The notes under the pieces were generated by a model. The model was not told where the DNA came from. It saw only the letters and a list, made by a program, of their open reading frames with translations, and did not search any database. Below are positions 9,184-19,044 of a DNA stretch of 64,000 bases, in pieces. Source of the stretch: Pseudoalteromonas flavipulchra NCIMB 2033 = ATCC BAA-314 (GTDB lineage Bacteria; Pseudomonadota; Gammaproteobacteria; Enterobacterales; Alteromonadaceae). Where the stretch lies: the NCBI GenBank assembly GCA_000814665.1, contig JWIH01000021.1:1-64000 (forward strand), given 5' to 3'. Each line of letters starts with the position of its first letter. Position 1 is the stretch's first letter. Position numbers and translations under genes: made by a program.

Positions 9184-12100
9184 ATGCCAAAACGTACCGA
9201 CATAAAAAGCATTCTGATTTTGGGCGCAGGCCCAATCGTTATCGGCCAAGCATGTGAATTCGATTACTCTGGTGCTCAGGCCTGTAAAGCGCTTAGAGAA
9301 GAAGGCTATAGAGTTATTCTTGTAAACTCTAACCCTGCGACTATCATGACTGACCCTGAAATGGCGGATGCAACTTACATCGAGCCTATTCACTGGGAAG
9401 TGGTAGAAAAGATCATCGAAAAAGAAAAGCCTGATGCGGTGCTGCCTACTATGGGTGGCCAAACAGCACTTAACTGTGCGCTAGACCTAGATAAGCACGG
9501 TGTGCTTGCTAAACATGGCGTTGAGCTAATTGGTGCGACTGCAGATGCAATCGATAAAGCAGAAAACCGTGAGCGTTTTGACGCGGCGATGAAAAATATC
9601 GGCTTAGAATGTCCTCGTGCTGAAATTGCACACTCAATGGATGAAGCGCACGATATCTTAACTCGAATCGGGTTCCCATGTATTATTCGTCCTTCATTCA
9701 CGATGGGCGGCACCGGTGGTGGTGTTGCGTATAACATGGAAGAGTTTGACGAGATCTGTACTCGTGGTCTTGACCTGTCACCAACAAATGAGCTGCTTAT
9801 CGATGAAAGCCTATTAGGCTGGAAAGAATATGAGATGGAAGTGGTTCGTGACAAAAACGACAACTGTATCATCGTATGTTCAATCGAAAACTTCGATCCA
9901 ATGGGCGTACACACTGGTGACTCAATCACAGTTGCACCAGCACAAACGCTAACTGATAAAGAATATCAAATCATGCGTAACGCCTCGATGGCGGTACTTC
10001 GTGAAATTGGTGTTGAAACGGGTGGTTCAAACGTTCAGTTTGGTGTAAATCCTGTTGATGGCCGTATGGTTATCATCGAGATGAACCCGCGTGTATCGCG
10101 CTCTTCTGCGCTTGCGTCAAAAGCAACGGGATTCCCGATCGCTAAAATCGCAGCCAAGCTTGCCGTAGGTTATACGCTTGATGAGCTTCAAAACGACATC
10201 ACAGGTGGTGCAACTCCAGCATCATTTGAGCCGTCAATCGACTACGTAGTGACTAAGATCCCTCGTTTTAACTTCGAAAAATTCGCAGGTTCAAACGACC
10301 GTCTAACTACGCAAATGAAGTCGGTTGGTGAGGTAATGGCAATTGGTCGTAACCAACAAGAATCATTACAAAAAGCACTACGAGGCCTAGAAGTGGGTGC
10401 AACGGGTCTGAACCCAATCGTTGCACTAGACGCGCCAAACGCAAAAGAAACGATCATCCGTGAATTACGCGAGCCAGGTGCTGAGCGTATTTGGTACATT
10501 GCTGATGCGATGCGTCACGGTATGTCTGTTGAAGAGGTATTTGAACTCACTAAAGTTGACCCTTGGTACCTAGTGCAAATCGAAGACATCTTAAAAGATG
10601 AAGCGACAATCGCTGAAGTGGGCATGGCAGGTCTAAACAAAGACTTCCTACGCCGCTTGAAGCGTAAAGGTTTCTCAGATGCTCGCATTGCCGAAATCGC
10701 AGGCGTATCAGAAAAAGAAATTCGCAAGAAGCGTCACCAGCTTGAAATTCTGCCTGTTTACAAGCGCGTAGACACATGTGCTGCAGAATTTAGTTCAGAC
10801 ACTGCTTACATGTACTCAACGTATGATGAGGAATGTGAAGCGAATCCTTCTGACAAAGACAAAATCATGGTTATCGGTGGCGGTCCTAACCGTATCGGTC
10901 AAGGTATCGAATTCGATTACTGCTGTGTACACGCAGCCCTTGCTATGCGTGAAGATGGCTATGAAACTATCATGGTTAACTGTAACCCAGAGACAGTTTC
11001 AACAGACTACGATACGTCTGATCGCTTATTCTTCGAGCCAATTACACTGGAAGACGTGCTAGAAATTGTCCGTGTTGAAAAGCCAAAAGGCGTGATCGTT
11101 CAGTATGGTGGTCAAACTCCACTTAAACTGGCACGAGACCTTGAAGCGAATGGTGTGCCAGTGATTGGTACTTCTCCTGACGCTATCGACCGCGCAGAAG
11201 ACCGTGAGCGCTTCCAACAGCTTGTAGAGCGTCTAAACCTACTACAACCAGAAAACGCAACGGTAACCTCACTAGAAGAAGCGGTTGCTAAATCACAAGA
11301 AATTGGCTTCCCACTGGTTGTTCGTCCATCATACGTACTTGGTGGTCGTGCAATGGAAATCGTGTACGATGAAGACGACTTACGTCGCTACATGACAGAA
11401 GCGGTGTCTGTTTCTAATGAAGCGCCAGTACTACTTGACCGTTTCTTAGATGATGCAATTGAAGTAGACGTAGATGCTATCTGTGACGGTGAGAACGTTA
11501 TCATTGGCGGTATTATGGAGCACATCGAGCAAGCAGGTGTTCACTCGGGTGACTCGGCCTGTTCATTGCCTGCACACACGCTGCCGCAAGATATTCAAGA
11601 CGTGATGCGTAAGCAAGTCCGTGATATGGCGTTGGAACTAGGTGTTGTTGGCCTAATGAATACCCAGTTCGCGGTGAAAGACGGTCAAGTTTACTTGATT
11701 GAAGTTAACCCGCGTGCTGCTCGTACAGTACCATTTGTTTCAAAAGCAACAGGCGTGGCACTTGCAAAGGTTGCTGCACGTTGTATGGTTGGCCAGTCTC
11801 TTGAAAGCCAAGGTGTAACGAAGGAAGTTATCCCTCCATATTACAGTGTAAAAGAAGTAGTATTGCCATTCGCTAAGTTCCCAGGTGTTGACCCAATGCG
11901 TGGTCCAGAGATGCGCTCGACGGGTGAAGTGATGGGTGTTGGTGAAAACTTCGCCGAAGCATTCGCAAAAGCCCAATTAGGTGCATCAAACACTTTACCA
12001 CGTGGCGGCCGCGCGCTACTATCTGTGCGCAATGGTGATAAGGCACGCGTAGTTGAACTAGCTAAGACAATGAAAGCAATTGGTTTTGAGTTAGATGCAA

Positions 12101-12402
12101 CGAATGGTACGGCGAAAGCGCTTGAAGAAGCGGGTATTGAAGTACGTCGCGTAAACAAAGTATTCGAAGGCCGTCCTCATATTCTTGACCGTATCAAGAA
12201 TGGTGAGTACAGCTATATCGTTAATACTACCGAAGGTCGCCAAGCTATTGAGGACTCGAAGGTGTTACGTCGTGGTGCACTTCAGCATAAGACTAACTAC
12301 ACCACTACGCTAAATGCAGCGTTTGCAAACTGTACAGCGAATGAAGCTGACGATAGAAGTTCTGTAAACTCTGTTCAAGAACTACACCAGCGTTTGAACT
12401 AA
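9184..12402 (+). CDS. carB: Carbamoyl-phosphate synthase large subunit
   Basis: 1072 residues, matching the two-fold repeated synthetase of about 1073. Each half has a biotin-carboxylase-like preATP-grasp segment ([19 protein letters not shown] near the N-terminus; [15 protein letters not shown] at ~565) and an ATP-grasp domain ([21 protein letters not shown]). The last ~140 residues are the MGS-like allosteric domain that binds UMP and ornithine in E. coli. ATG 9184 follows CCGGAG. It works with CarA in the same operon. Confidence 0.97.
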   Translation: MPKRTDIKSILILGAGPIVIGQACEFDYSGAQACKALREEGYRVILVNSNPATIMTDPEMADATYIEPIHWEVVEKIIEKEKPDAVLPTMGGQTALNCALDLDKHGVLAKHGVELIGATADAIDKAENRERFDAAMKNIGLECPRAEIAHSMDEAHDILTRIGFPCIIRPSFTMGGTGGGVAYNMEEFDEICTRGLDLSPTNELLIDESLLGWKEYEMEVVRDKNDNCIIVCSIENFDPMGVHTGDSITVAPAQTLTDKEYQIMRNASMAVLREIGVETGGSNVQFGVNPVDGRMVIIEMNPRVSRSSALASKATGFPIAKIAAKLAVGYTLDELQNDITGGATPASFEPSIDYVVTKIPRFNFEKFAGSNDRLTTQMKSVGEVMAIGRNQQESLQKALRGLEVGATGLNPIVALDAPNAKETIIRELREPGAERIWYIADAMRHGMSVEEVFELTKVDPWYLVQIEDILKDEATIAEVGMAGLNKDFLRRLKRKGFSDARIAEIAGVSEKEIRKKRHQLEILPVYKRVDTCAAEFSSDTAYMYSTYDEECEANPSDKDKIMVIGGGPNRIGQGIEFDYCCVHAALAMREDGYETIMVNCNPETVSTDYDTSDRLFFEPITLEDVLEIVRVEKPKGVIVQYGGQTPLKLARDLEANGVPVIGTSPDAIDRAEDRERFQQLVERLNLLQPENATVTSLEEAVAKSQEIGFPLVVRPSYVLGGRAMEIVYDEDDLRRYMTEAVSVSNEAPVLLDRFLDDAIEVDVDAICDGENVIIGGIMEHIEQAGVHSGDSACSLPAHTLPQDIQDVMRKQVRDMALELGVVGLMNTQFAVKDGQVYLIEVNPRAARTVPFVSKATGVALAKVAARCMVGQSLESQGVTKEVIPPYYSVKEVVLPFAKFPGVDPMRGPEMRSTGEVMGVGENFAEAFAKAQLGASNTLPRGGRALLSVRNGDKARVVELAKTMKAIGFELDATNGTAKALEEAGIEVRRVNKVFEGRPHILDRIKNGEYSYIVNTTEGRQAIEDSKVLRRGALQHKTNYTTTLNAAFANCTANEADDRSSVNSVQELHQRLN

Positions 12403-12413
12403 AAAGAACAAGG

Positions 12414-12431
12414 CCAGAGCGTCAGCTCTGG
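12414..12431 (+). promoter_or_regulatory. Perfect hairpin between carB and greA
   Basis: CCAGAGC (12414-12420)/GCTCTGG (12425-12431) with a GTCA loop, lying 17 bases before the greA start. No T-run follows, so it is not a standard intrinsic terminator; it may be an RNA processing or stability element. Confidence 0.5.
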
Positions 12432-12448
12432 CAATGAGTGAGATACTT

Positions 12449-12925
12449 ATGCAATCAATTCCGATGACAGTACGAGGCGAAGAATTGCTTCGTGATGAAC
12501 TGAATCATTTAAAAAAAGTTGTTCGCCCGAAAATCGTTGCAGATATTGCAGAAGCGCGTGAACACGGTGATTTGAAAGAAAATGCTGAATATCATGCTGC
12601 ACGTGAGCAGCAAGGTTTTTGTGAAGGCCGAATTCAAGAAATTGAAGCTAAACTGTCAACAGCGCAAATCATCGACGTGACCAAAATGCAGAACAACGGC
12701 AAGGTTATTTTTGGTAGTACTGTGACTATTGTGAATGTAGATACAGACAAAGAAGTAACTTATCGTATCGTTGGTGACGACGAGGCCGATCTTAAGAACA
12801 ACTTGATTTCTGTTAATTCACCGATTGCGCGTGGATTAATCGGTAAAGAACTAGATGATACAGTGAATATTCAAACACCAAATGGTGCTGTTGAATATGA
12901 AATCATTGAAGTTGAATACAAGTAA
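12449..12925 (+). CDS. greA: Transcription elongation factor GreA
   Basis: 158 residues from ATG 12449 (MQSIPMT), the same length and start as E. coli GreA; an upstream in-frame ATG at 12434 would add five residues and lies beside a hairpin. The N-terminal coiled coil carries the acidic tip region [15 protein letters not shown] that reaches into the RNA polymerase secondary channel and stimulates transcript cleavage. The C-terminal FKBP-like domain ends with the [11 protein letters not shown] motif. It follows carB by 46 bases and ends at a strong terminator. Confidence 0.96.
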   Translation: MQSIPMTVRGEELLRDELNHLKKVVRPKIVADIAEAREHGDLKENAEYHAAREQQGFCEGRIQEIEAKLSTAQIIDVTKMQNNGKVIFGSTVTIVNVDTDKEVTYRIVGDDEADLKNNLISVNSPIARGLIGKELDDTVNIQTPNGAVEYEIIEVEYK

Positions 12926-12936
12926 TCCTTTCTTTT

Positions 12937-12962
12937 AAAGCCTGCATCCGCGGGCTTTTTAC
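12937..12962 (+). terminator. Terminator after greA
   Basis: AAAGCCTGC (12937-12945)/GCGGGCTTT (12950-12958), loop ATCC, one G-T pair, followed by T residues. It ends the carAB-greA transcription unit. Confidence 0.85.
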
Positions 12963-13081
12963 TATAACAATCATTTCTACTTTTGCTGCTGTAATGCCGT
13001 GTAATTGCCATTTCTCTATATTCTTATAGCTTTGTGTGATGCCTGTATATTTTTTGGTACAAACAATTTTAGGAGAAAAGG

Positions 13082-13678
13082 ATGTCATTTGAAGTCGATC
13101 AATTCAAAACAGAAGGGTTTGAATTGTTTATATCGAGTTGGAAATCTAAGTTGGCAGGCGCTGGCGCGCGGGACCTCTCCCTGAATCAACATTGTTTTTG
13201 GCGTACCATGCGTAGTCGCTGTGCGATTGACCTTAGTAAGCAGAGTGAGCTTTTGCAAGGGGTGAGCTTAGCGAGATACGATACCTACCTTATTCTTACT
13301 GCTTTGTTGTATACCAACAGCTTATATGCAAGCTCTGATTTAATCATTGGTTATAACCTGCCAGGCCACTTTTTTACCAGTGAAAGCTCAGAAGCTCGAC
13401 ACAGTTTTTCTCGTGAGTTACTTGATTCGCTCAAGCTCACTCAGCCCTTGTTTTTGGTTGATGAATATTTTGAAAATTTTGAGTTCAATACGATTGCTTA
13501 TGACAAGCTCAATGAGGCAAATCCCGTTTGGCACGATATAAGCAGCGAATTAGGCACTTTACCCAGTTTAGTAAATACCACCCGCTCAGAGCACCAGCTG
13601 TCCTTGAACCTATTACACTTTGTACCGAAGCTTTTCTCTGGTAAGCAGCTTGCCGAGCAACTAAATTATTTAACCTGA
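13082..13678 (+). CDS. Hypothetical protein, 3' end altered by a MITE
   Basis: 198 residues, no family recognised and no signal peptide or membrane segment. ATG 13082 follows AGGAGA at good spacing. The 3' end is unusual: the last codons and the TGA stop (13676-13678) lie inside the left end of a MITE-like element (13672-13866). The target-site copy ATTT (13668-13671) is in the final asparagine-tyrosine-leucine codons. The original protein was therefore probably longer or ended differently. No sensible continuation was identified after the right end. Confidence 0.65.
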   Translation: MSFEVDQFKTEGFELFISSWKSKLAGAGARDLSLNQHCFWRTMRSRCAIDLSKQSELLQGVSLARYDTYLILTALLYTNSLYASSDLIIGYNLPGHFFTSESSEARHSFSRELLDSLKLTQPLFLVDEYFENFEFNTIAYDKLNEANPVWHDISSELGTLPSLVNTTRSEHQLSLNLLHFVPKLFSGKQLAEQLNYLT

Positions 13679-13866
13679 GCTTCGAATAATATTGCCTTTC
13701 TAGCAGCTAGTTTTAGCGCTAACTGCGTTGAATTCACTGCCACTAGCCAGCTATTGGTGCGTAAATTCGCCTGGTTATCCCTAAAACTGTCTGACTAGAT
13801 AAGGGGATAATTTAATGTGCTATTAAAAACAATGAGTTGGCTCATTCCTTATTCAAACCTCAGGTT
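13672..13866. mobile_element. MITE-like element, family B (copy 1)
   Basis: A 195-bp element with imperfect 16-bp terminal inverted repeats: AACCTGAGCTTCGAAT at the left, and AACCTGAGGTTTGAAT as the reverse complement of the right end. It is flanked by the 4-bp direct repeat ATTT (13668-13671 and 13867-13870). It is closely similar to 49509-49704. There is no open frame of note, so it would need a transposase in trans. Most of the 358-bp gap 13679-14036 is this element. Confidence 0.85.
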
Positions 13867-13981
13867 ATTTAGCTGAGATAGCGTAGGGGTCATACACATC
13901 TGACATAGTTTGAAACGAATTTGCTTTAGACTTTTAGTGCGAGCTTGTTACACTCGGATTGTTCCCAAAACCAATCAGGCA

Positions 13982-14014
13982 CCGGTTCATAAATGATATG
14001 TTAGTATGAGCCGG
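13982..14014 (+). promoter_or_regulatory. Leader hairpin before the 91-residue gene
   Basis: CCGGTTCATA (13982-13991) pairs with TATGAGCCGG (14005-14014) with one G-T pair; the ribosome site AGGAGA follows at 14025-14030. Either a transcript leader structure or an operator; function unknown. Confidence 0.35.
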
Positions 14015-14036
14015 TATCTTTATCAGGAGAATAACC

Positions 14037-14312
14037 ATGAGTTTATTAAAAAGCGCATTGTTTAAGACGTTGAAAAATAAGTCTACTCAGCAAGTCGCTT
14101 CAGTGGTATTGGATAAGGCTATGAAGCAGGGAAAAGAATACCTAGATTCAAGAAACACCAGCAGTGGTAACGATACAGATGAGTTGCTGTTAGGGCTACA
14201 GCATTTATTAGCACAAAAACCAAATGACGGTGTTTATTCAATCACGCTATCCACTTATCGAGTGAGAGTAAAAATCACTTCTGGCGCCATTTCCCATATT
14301 GATAAGATCTAA
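14037..14312 (+). CDS. Small hypothetical cytoplasmic protein
   Basis: 91 residues, ATG 14037 with AGGAGA 6 bases upstream. The N-terminal half is basic and helical (LLKSALFKTLKNKS), followed by a serine/asparagine-rich linker and a C-terminal half predicted to form short strands (YSITLSTYRVRVKITSG). No signal peptide or known family recognised. It stands alone, with a leader hairpin upstream and an inverted repeat downstream. Confidence 0.65.
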   Translation: MSLLKSALFKTLKNKSTQQVASVVLDKAMKQGKEYLDSRNTSSGNDTDELLLGLQHLLAQKPNDGVYSITLSTYRVRVKITSGAISHIDKI

Positions 14313-14352
14313 TTTATTCCACTCACTATAAATTTTTATTCCTTCTTTTCGT

Positions 14353-14391
14353 CAATTGGTTGGACTTTTAATCATAAAGATCAACCAATTG
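14353..14391. terminator. Inverted repeat downstream of the small gene
   Basis: CAATTGGTTG (14353-14362)/CAACCAATTG (14382-14391), 19-base loop, 40 bp after the stop codon. There is no clear T-run. It could be a terminator or an operator of the collagenase gene 175 bp further on. Confidence 0.35.
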
Positions 14392-14565
14392 GGTGAATTT
14401 ATAACCAACGACCTTCCCCCTTTGGATACCCGCTTTTAAGATTATGGTGGCTTTTCCGTCGAGCCACTATTCCATAAAGTTATATAAAATATATTGTATA
14501 CATTGTAATTTTAGTGTTAAAAACCTATAACCCAATCGGGTTTGGATACACAACAGGAAAGGTAA

Positions 14566-17364
14566 ATGATGAAAATTACAAAACTCACTTTGGCGCTATC
14601 TGCGCTTACAGCAATAAATTCAGCCAACGCACATCAAGAATCACAGCGACTCTTTAAGCCGCTCGATGCATCGGTTCAAGTGGAAACGAACATTTCCCAT
14701 GGCCATGAGCACAAAAATTTGCATGATAGAGCACCCGTTGCACATACACCAACTAGGAGCATGCCGCTGTTATCTGCTAAACACACGCCGTTATTGCAAG
14801 CGATGGCAGTAAGCCAAAGTGAAGCGATTGCTGCATGTGATTTAAATAGCTTAGCAAGTGCGAGCAGTAGCCAAATTGTTACTGAAATAAAGCAACAGGG
14901 TACGAGCTGTATCAATGCTTTGTTCTCCGCTGACAGCAGCATCCAAACACAAGTATTCACTTCAGATAAAATGTACGCTGCGGCGCAAAATGCCAAATCG
15001 CTTTCGCAAAGCTATTCAGGCAACGGCAGTGCCGACCTCGAAACGCTTTATTTATTTATTCGCGCTGGCTTTTATGTTGAGTTTTACAATGACCAGGTGA
15101 CTTTTGCTACTTGGGTTAAGCCTGCGGTGAAAGATGCGTTGGATGCTTTTGTTGGTAATAGCCATTTCTACGACGACAATGATGCTCATGGTAAAGTACT
15201 CGGTGAGGCTATTACTACAATGGACTCATCGGAACTACAGGGGCACTATCTGCCAGTTGTAAAAGCATGGCTATCTAAATGGAATGAAAGTTACGCTCAA
15301 AAGTGGAATATGCGCAGTGCGGTAAACGGCATTTTCACTATCTTATATCGAGGTCAGTGGAATGATAACTTTGTCGCTTTGGTTAAAAACGATCAACAAT
15401 TGGTGAGTTTACTAGGGAGCTTCACCGCACAAACTTGGATGGTAAATTCAGACTCTGAATATCTAATCATCAATGCTGCGAGCGAATTGGCTCGACTTAA
15501 ATTATACAATGGTGCAGCTATTCAAGAGTCAGTCGACACGCAATTAACCGCTTTATTCTCGCGTTATAACAGTTATGGCTTTGGCGATGGTGTCTGGTTA
15601 GCTGCGGCTGATGTCGCGACCTATTATGCTGATTGTGGCCAGTTTGGTATTTGTAATTTTGATAAAGAACTTGAGAGCAAAGTACTTTCTCAACAACATA
15701 GTTGTAGCGATACAATAAAGATTAGAGCACAAGCACTCACCGCTCAGCAATTGACTTCAGCGTGTCAAACCATGGAAGCGGAAGAAGGGCGATTCCACAC
15801 TATGCTGGAAACAGGCCGCTTACCGGTTGCCGATGATAACAATGATTTTCTGCAAGTGAATATCTTTAATAGCAGTGCAGACTATAAAAAATATGCCAAA
15901 GCCATTTTTAAAATCAGCACCGACAACGGTGGTATGTATTTAGAGGGTAATCCTAGCGATGTGAATAACGTTGCTAATTTTGTTGCATACGAGGCCAGTT
16001 ATGCAAAGCCGGATCATTACATCTGGAACTTAGAGCATGAATACGTACATTATCTTGATGGGCGTTTTGATCTTTATGGTGACTTTAATGCTCCGACTAA
16101 GCCTATCGTTTGGTGGAGTGAAGGGGTGGCTGAGTACATTGCAAACCTCAATGATAATCAAGCCGCAATAGATACAATCAAAGATGGCTCAGTATATACG
16201 CTAGCCGAAATATTCAGTACGACGTATGACGGTTTTGACCAAGATAGAATTTACCGTTGGGGTTATTTAGGGGTGAGATTCCTGTATGAAAAACACTTGG
16301 ATGAAGTGCTCGCAATGCGACAGGAAACGCGACAAGCAAATTGGAATGCGTACCAAGCCCGTATGGACCGCCTTGCATCACAGTATCAATCAGAGTTTGT
16401 TCAATGGTGCAACGAGCTTGCTGCTGGTGGTCAGAATAACGCACCCACTTCAGAGGTTAATGGGCCATACTCTGGTGATGTTAATCAAGCGATACTATTT
16501 TCAAGCCAAGGTAGTGTCGACCCTGATGGTGATGTACTCACTTATCTGTGGCGTTTTGGTGATGGTAGCCAAAGTAATGAAGCCAATCCCACGCACAGTT
16601 ATGTGCAAGCAGGCGAGTATCAAATTAGCTTAACGGTGAGCGATCCTAGCGGTTTGAATCACACTAGTAATACAGTGGCTACTGTAAGCGCAACGACTTC
16701 AAACAAACTACAGTCTGGCGTACCTGTCGCGGTTGCGGGCGAGCAAGATGAACAAGTTGCATTTTCAATCGATGTCGCTGCTGGCACTGATAAATTAGTC
16801 ATCAGCACGTCAGGAGGTACAGGTGATGCCGATCTTTACCTTAAGTTGGGCTCGGCGCCAACGTTCAGCGAGTATGATTGCAGACCATATCAATCCGGTA
16901 ACGAAGAGGTATGTGAAATTACTACACCTGCCGCTGGCACCTATTACATTATGCTGCATGGTTATAATCGCTTTGAAAATGTGCAGTTGTTAGGAGAAAT
17001 CGTAACAAATTCAACAATAGAGGACGTATGTCAGTCGCAGGGTAGTGTCTCTAATGGTAGATTAGCAGCGGATGAAACAATTTGCCTTGGAAGCCAAGAG
17101 CCGATGTGGTTTAGCCTTGAGAATGTAAGTGGTCAACAATCTGTGGTGATCAAAACAGCTCATGGTAGTGGTGATCTTGGGCTTGAATACAGCAATGCAG
17201 GATGGCCAAATGGTACTAATGTGGATGCAAGCTCGTTCAATCAAGGTAACCAAGAGTGCATTGAGATAAGTGCGCAATCTGAATATTGGGGATACTTGAA
17301 AGTGTCAGGCGCACCAATGGGGGCAGCGCTGAAAGTGTCTTATAACAAAGATGGTTGTCAGTAA
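14566..17364 (+). CDS. Secreted M9-family collagenase
   Basis: 932 residues with a signal peptide (cleavage near SANA, residue ~22). The catalytic core carries the zinc motif HEYVH (residues 491-495) and, 28 residues on, Glu523 in WWSEGVAEY. That spacing matches the HExxH...E metal site of M9 collagenases. A PKD domain follows (~625-710, with DPDGD and WRFGDG), then one clear pre-peptidase C-terminal domain (~715-800, DADLYL) and a related C-terminal domain (~815-932). Domains of these types are known to aid collagen binding and are often trimmed. It probably degrades collagen outside the cell. AGGAAAGG lies just upstream; ATG 14569 is an alternative start. Confidence 0.9.
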   Translation: MMKITKLTLALSALTAINSANAHQESQRLFKPLDASVQVETNISHGHEHKNLHDRAPVAHTPTRSMPLLSAKHTPLLQAMAVSQSEAIAACDLNSLASASSSQIVTEIKQQGTSCINALFSADSSIQTQVFTSDKMYAAAQNAKSLSQSYSGNGSADLETLYLFIRAGFYVEFYNDQVTFATWVKPAVKDALDAFVGNSHFYDDNDAHGKVLGEAITTMDSSELQGHYLPVVKAWLSKWNESYAQKWNMRSAVNGIFTILYRGQWNDNFVALVKNDQQLVSLLGSFTAQTWMVNSDSEYLIINAASELARLKLYNGAAIQESVDTQLTALFSRYNSYGFGDGVWLAAADVATYYADCGQFGICNFDKELESKVLSQQHSCSDTIKIRAQALTAQQLTSACQTMEAEEGRFHTMLETGRLPVADDNNDFLQVNIFNSSADYKKYAKAIFKISTDNGGMYLEGNPSDVNNVANFVAYEASYAKPDHYIWNLEHEYVHYLDGRFDLYGDFNAPTKPIVWWSEGVAEYIANLNDNQAAIDTIKDGSVYTLAEIFSTTYDGFDQDRIYRWGYLGVRFLYEKHLDEVLAMRQETRQANWNAYQARMDRLASQYQSEFVQWCNELAAGGQNNAPTSEVNGPYSGDVNQAILFSSQGSVDPDGDVLTYLWRFGDGSQSNEANPTHSYVQAGEYQISLTVSDPSGLNHTSNTVATVSATTSNKLQSGVPVAVAGEQDEQVAFSIDVAAGTDKLVISTSGGTGDADLYLKLGSAPTFSEYDCRPYQSGNEEVCEITTPAAGTYYIMLHGYNRFENVQLLGEIVTNSTIEDVCQSQGSVSNGRLAADETICLGSQEPMWFSLENVSGQQSVVIKTAHGSGDLGLEYSNAGWPNGTNVDASSFNQGNQECIEISAQSEYWGYLKVSGAPMGAALKVSYNKDGCQ

Positions 17365-17405
17365 TTGCCTAATACTAAGGCAGACATAATGAAAGTAATA
17401 AAACG

Positions 17406-17421
17406 GGTGATAGAGATCACA
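17406..17421. promoter_or_regulatory. Possible CRP binding site
   Basis: GGTGATAGAGATCACA contains GTGA-N6-TCAC, the core of the CRP consensus. It lies 170 bp upstream of the binding-protein gene and 42 bp after the collagenase stop. The match is good but isolated and no promoter was placed. Confidence 0.4.
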
Positions 17422-17589
17422 GTTATTACTTGTTCATAATTTGTTTTTGTTATATTTTTGTAAAATAAGGGGCCTTTGGTCCCTTTGCTCATTTAAAAAC
17501 ATGTGAAAGGAATTAACCGATATGCCGAGAAGGAGCTAGGCTGTAGTTTTAGACTGTATTAAAAGTTTAGGTTAGACACGAGGCACTCA

Positions 17590-18342
17590 GTGTTAAAAAA
17601 GTACTTTATTGCCATTTCCACTTGGTTAATGGTGGCCTTTTCAGTGACAGCCGCTGAAACCCAAATTCTCTACGTATATCATCACAAGCCGCCCTATATT
17701 ATTGATCTAGAATCGCAAAAAGGTCTTTATTTTGATTTAGCAAAACTGATTAATGCCGTGCAAAAAGAGCTGCAGGTAGAAGTACGTTTTGTACCACGTA
17801 AACGCTTAGATAAGCAGCTTGAGCAGCAAACACTCAAAGGATTTATTTTAGGGGTAAACCCAGCTTGGTTTGATGACCGCAAAAAACAAAAGTATTTGTG
17901 GAGCGGCCCGTTAATGTATGACACGGACGAATTCGTCTCGCATGTAGAGCAACCGTTTGAGTATTATCACCCTAGCTCATTGTACGGTAATCAAGTTGGC
18001 GCCATTGCTGGGTACTACTATCGCCACTTGGACCAAGGAGTGGAGCAAGCCAATATCCAGCGAGTGAACGTAAATTCCGAAGAAGCACTATTGGAGATGA
18101 TCCTCAAAAGGCGGGTGAGCATTGCCATTGTCAGTCGCTCTACGACAGAATATCTTATTGCTAAAAATGGTTGGAAGCGAGTGTTCCACTTTTCTCAAAA
18201 TCCCCATGAAACCTATTTTAGAGCAATATTGGCGCCTAAAGATTCAGCATCGGATTTTGAGGCGCTACAACAGGTGTTAGATTCCAAGCCTTTCAAAAAG
18301 CAACTGGTGAAATTGCTTAAAAGCTACCATCTTGCTTATTGA
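17590..18342 (+). CDS. Periplasmic substrate-binding protein (SBP family 3-like)
   Basis: 250 residues with a signal peptide (MLKKYFIAISTWLMVAF, cleavage near TAA, residue ~21), followed by YVYHHKPPYIID, which resembles the N-terminal strand and ligand loop of amino-acid-type (family 3) solute-binding proteins. The start is GTG 17590 with GAGG upstream. There are no ABC permease or ATPase neighbours, so it may serve a distant transporter or act as a sensor-type orphan, as is common in Alteromonadales. Ligand unknown. Confidence 0.7.
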   Translation: MLKKYFIAISTWLMVAFSVTAAETQILYVYHHKPPYIIDLESQKGLYFDLAKLINAVQKELQVEVRFVPRKRLDKQLEQQTLKGFILGVNPAWFDDRKKQKYLWSGPLMYDTDEFVSHVEQPFEYYHPSSLYGNQVGAIAGYYYRHLDQGVEQANIQRVNVNSEEALLEMILKRRVSIAIVSRSTTEYLIAKNGWKRVFHFSQNPHETYFRAILAPKDSASDFEALQQVLDSKPFKKQLVKLLKSYHLAY

Positions 18343-18424
18343 AGTAAGGGGGAAAAGGAGCGGTAGTTATTCTGATTCCAGGTTAGATACATCGCTCCGG
18401 TGCTTTAGTGATTATCAGCAATTA

Positions 18425-18865
18425 TTACCAACTACCCGTGTTTTCCATTGACTGCCAAGGCTCAGCTGGAGGCAATGCATCACCTTGTTGGAGTAATTCG
18501 ATAGATATTCCATCTGGAGATTTAACAAATGCCATGTGACCACAGCGCGGTGGTCGGTTGATAGCCACACCGGCATCTTGCAGCTTTTGGCAAAGTGCAT
18601 AAATGTTTTCTACGGCAAAGGCCAAGTGGCCAAAATTACGACCACCAGTGTATTCTTCCGGATCCCAGTTATAGGTAAGTTCGATAGTAGGAGAAAAGCT
18701 TTGCTGCGCCTGCTCAACTTGATCAGGGGCGGCGAGATAAATTAAACTAAAACGGCCTTGTTCACTGTCATAACGTTTCACTTCAACGAGACCCAAGAGG
18801 TCGCAATAAAACTTCATGGATTCATCAAGATCACGTACTCGTACCATAGTATGTAAGTATTTCAT
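18425..18865 (-). CDS. gloA: Lactoylglutathione lyase (glyoxalase I)
   Basis: 146 residues of the VOC fold. The four metal ligands expected from E. coli GlxI (His5, Glu56, His74, Glu122) appear as His5 (LHTMVRV), Glu62 (IELTYNW), His80 (FGHLAF) and Glu123 (SIELLQ). The enzyme converts the methylglyoxal-glutathione hemithioacetal to S-lactoylglutathione. The sequence between the first and second ligands is longer than in E. coli. It is a single gene, convergent with the binding-protein gene. Confidence 0.88.
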   Translation of the reverse strand: MKYLHTMVRVRDLDESMKFYCDLLGLVEVKRYDSEQGRFSLIYLAAPDQVEQAQQSFSPTIELTYNWDPEEYTGGRNFGHLAFAVENIYALCQKLQDAGVAINRPPRCGHMAFVKSPDGISIELLQQGDALPPAEPWQSMENTGSW

Positions 18866-19044
18866 TATGTATTCCGTTTAGACTCTAGTCAGCAAATTTT
18901 AAAGTGTTACACATCAGATTGAAAGGTCAACAGACCTCTAGCATCTAGATGAGCGGATAAAAAAGTAATTGATTTCTGGTAATTTTTAGCACTGCTAGTT
19001 AAGCTTTTGTGAGATTGAGAATTAACGATTCAAAAGGGCGCTCA

